Assembly: GCF_039543525.1 (NCBI RefSeq)
Contig: NZ_BAABJX010000015.1
Span: 10,653 to 74,652, forward strand
From: Algivirga pacifica
GTDB taxonomy: Bacteria > Bacteroidota > Bacteroidia > Cytophagales > Flammeovirgaceae
Length of the DNA stretch: 64,000 nucleotides
Reading direction: 5' to 3'
Part shown: piece after piece, positions 63,904 to 64,000 of the stretch
Layout of the letters: each line of letters begins with the position of its first letter
Numbering within the stretch: the stretch's first letter is position 1
The notes under the pieces: model-generated
Told to the model about the DNA's origin: nothing
The model's input: the letters and a program-made list of their open reading frames with translations, nothing else
Databases searched by the model: none
Program-made: the position numbers and the translations under genes

Positions 63904-64000
63904 TTTTCAATGATCAATGATTAATTTTCAATAATTAGGTAGTGTCATGAATTAACTGATTGGCTTTTCCATGCCTCTGAAAACGTTGTTGCACGGAAGT

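Noticed and set aside
1..64000. tRNA, rRNA, CRISPR array, prophage or secretion-system cluster
   Set aside because: No cloverleaf with a TTCGAAT/TTCAAAT arm, no regularly spaced repeat-spacer array and no phage or secretion genes were seen. A covariance search would be needed to exclude small RNAs.

Overview
The window reads as a chromosomal segment of a marine-type Bacteroidota, probably a Cytophagales relative. This rests on four cargo proteins ending in type IX secretion (T9SS) sorting domains, a SusC/SusD pair, a hybrid two-component polysaccharide sensor, weak or absent Shine-Dalgarno sequences, and a proteorhodopsin gene with its retinal-making genes. I could not run searches, so the taxonomic call is an inference. 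No rRNA, tRNA or CRISPR array was recognised.

Layout. (1) Positions 1-13.9 kb are a uronate-polysaccharide region: a truncated secreted parallel beta-helix protein with a CBM3, a GH2-GH88 fusion enzyme, a 1367-residue hybrid sensor/AraC regulator, an SDR likely to be a fructuronate (mannonate) reductase, UxuA mannonate dehydratase and a DUF4861 lipoprotein. Together they suggest cleavage of a uronic-acid polymer to unsaturated uronate and its entry into the mannonate pathway. (2) Positions 14-22 kb hold a YjjX-type NTPase, a giant exported caspase-like protein with WD40/TPR/WG/YCF48-like modules, and a following erythromycin-esterase-like protein. (3) Positions 22.4-28.7 kb hold a 2070-residue tandem alpha-amylase with five CBM26-like modules. 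(4) Positions 29-33.4 kb hold a BlaI/M56 regulatory pair with two operator palindromes, a REP-associated (RAYT/IS200-like) transposase framed by its own repeats, and an Old Yellow Enzyme. (5) Positions 33.4-41.2 kb form an AT-rich accessory stretch of small same-strand genes (secreted hypotheticals, haloalkane-dehalogenase-like hydrolase, RDD protein, esterase-TPR, DUF6794, SUKH-like lipoprotein, YdeI). Four imperfect palindromes that resemble integron attC sites follow genes in it, and no integrase is visible, which is the pattern of a CALIN (cluster of attC sites lacking an integrase). (6) Positions 41.3-49.3 kb carry housekeeping and stress genes: an SRPBCC/DoxX-like and DUF4166 pair, a DJ-1/Hsp31-like protein, a DUF1254-type lipoprotein, YitT, an azoreductase and a divergent photolyase/cryptochrome. 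(7) Positions 49.6-57.6 kb form a chitin locus: GH19 chitinase divergent from SusC-SusD. (8) Positions 57.6-63.9 kb hold a secreted T9SS protein of unknown role, then proteorhodopsin, blh and crtY as a light-energy cluster on the minus strand, and a metallophosphoesterase.

The intergenic DNA is the most unusual part. At least five repeat families occupy it: a RAYT-associated family whose members share outer arms of about 20-28 bp and often contain hairpins nested inside a larger palindrome; a 146-147 bp element with CTAGTGGACTAAA ends in two near-identical copies; a 160 bp element inserted with a TTA duplication into one copy of a 193 bp duplicated sequence, so the empty site is also present; a 109 bp palindromic element in inverted orientation 35 kb apart; and GAACAGTGAGCAGT repeats that fill the spacers of two separate gene pairs.
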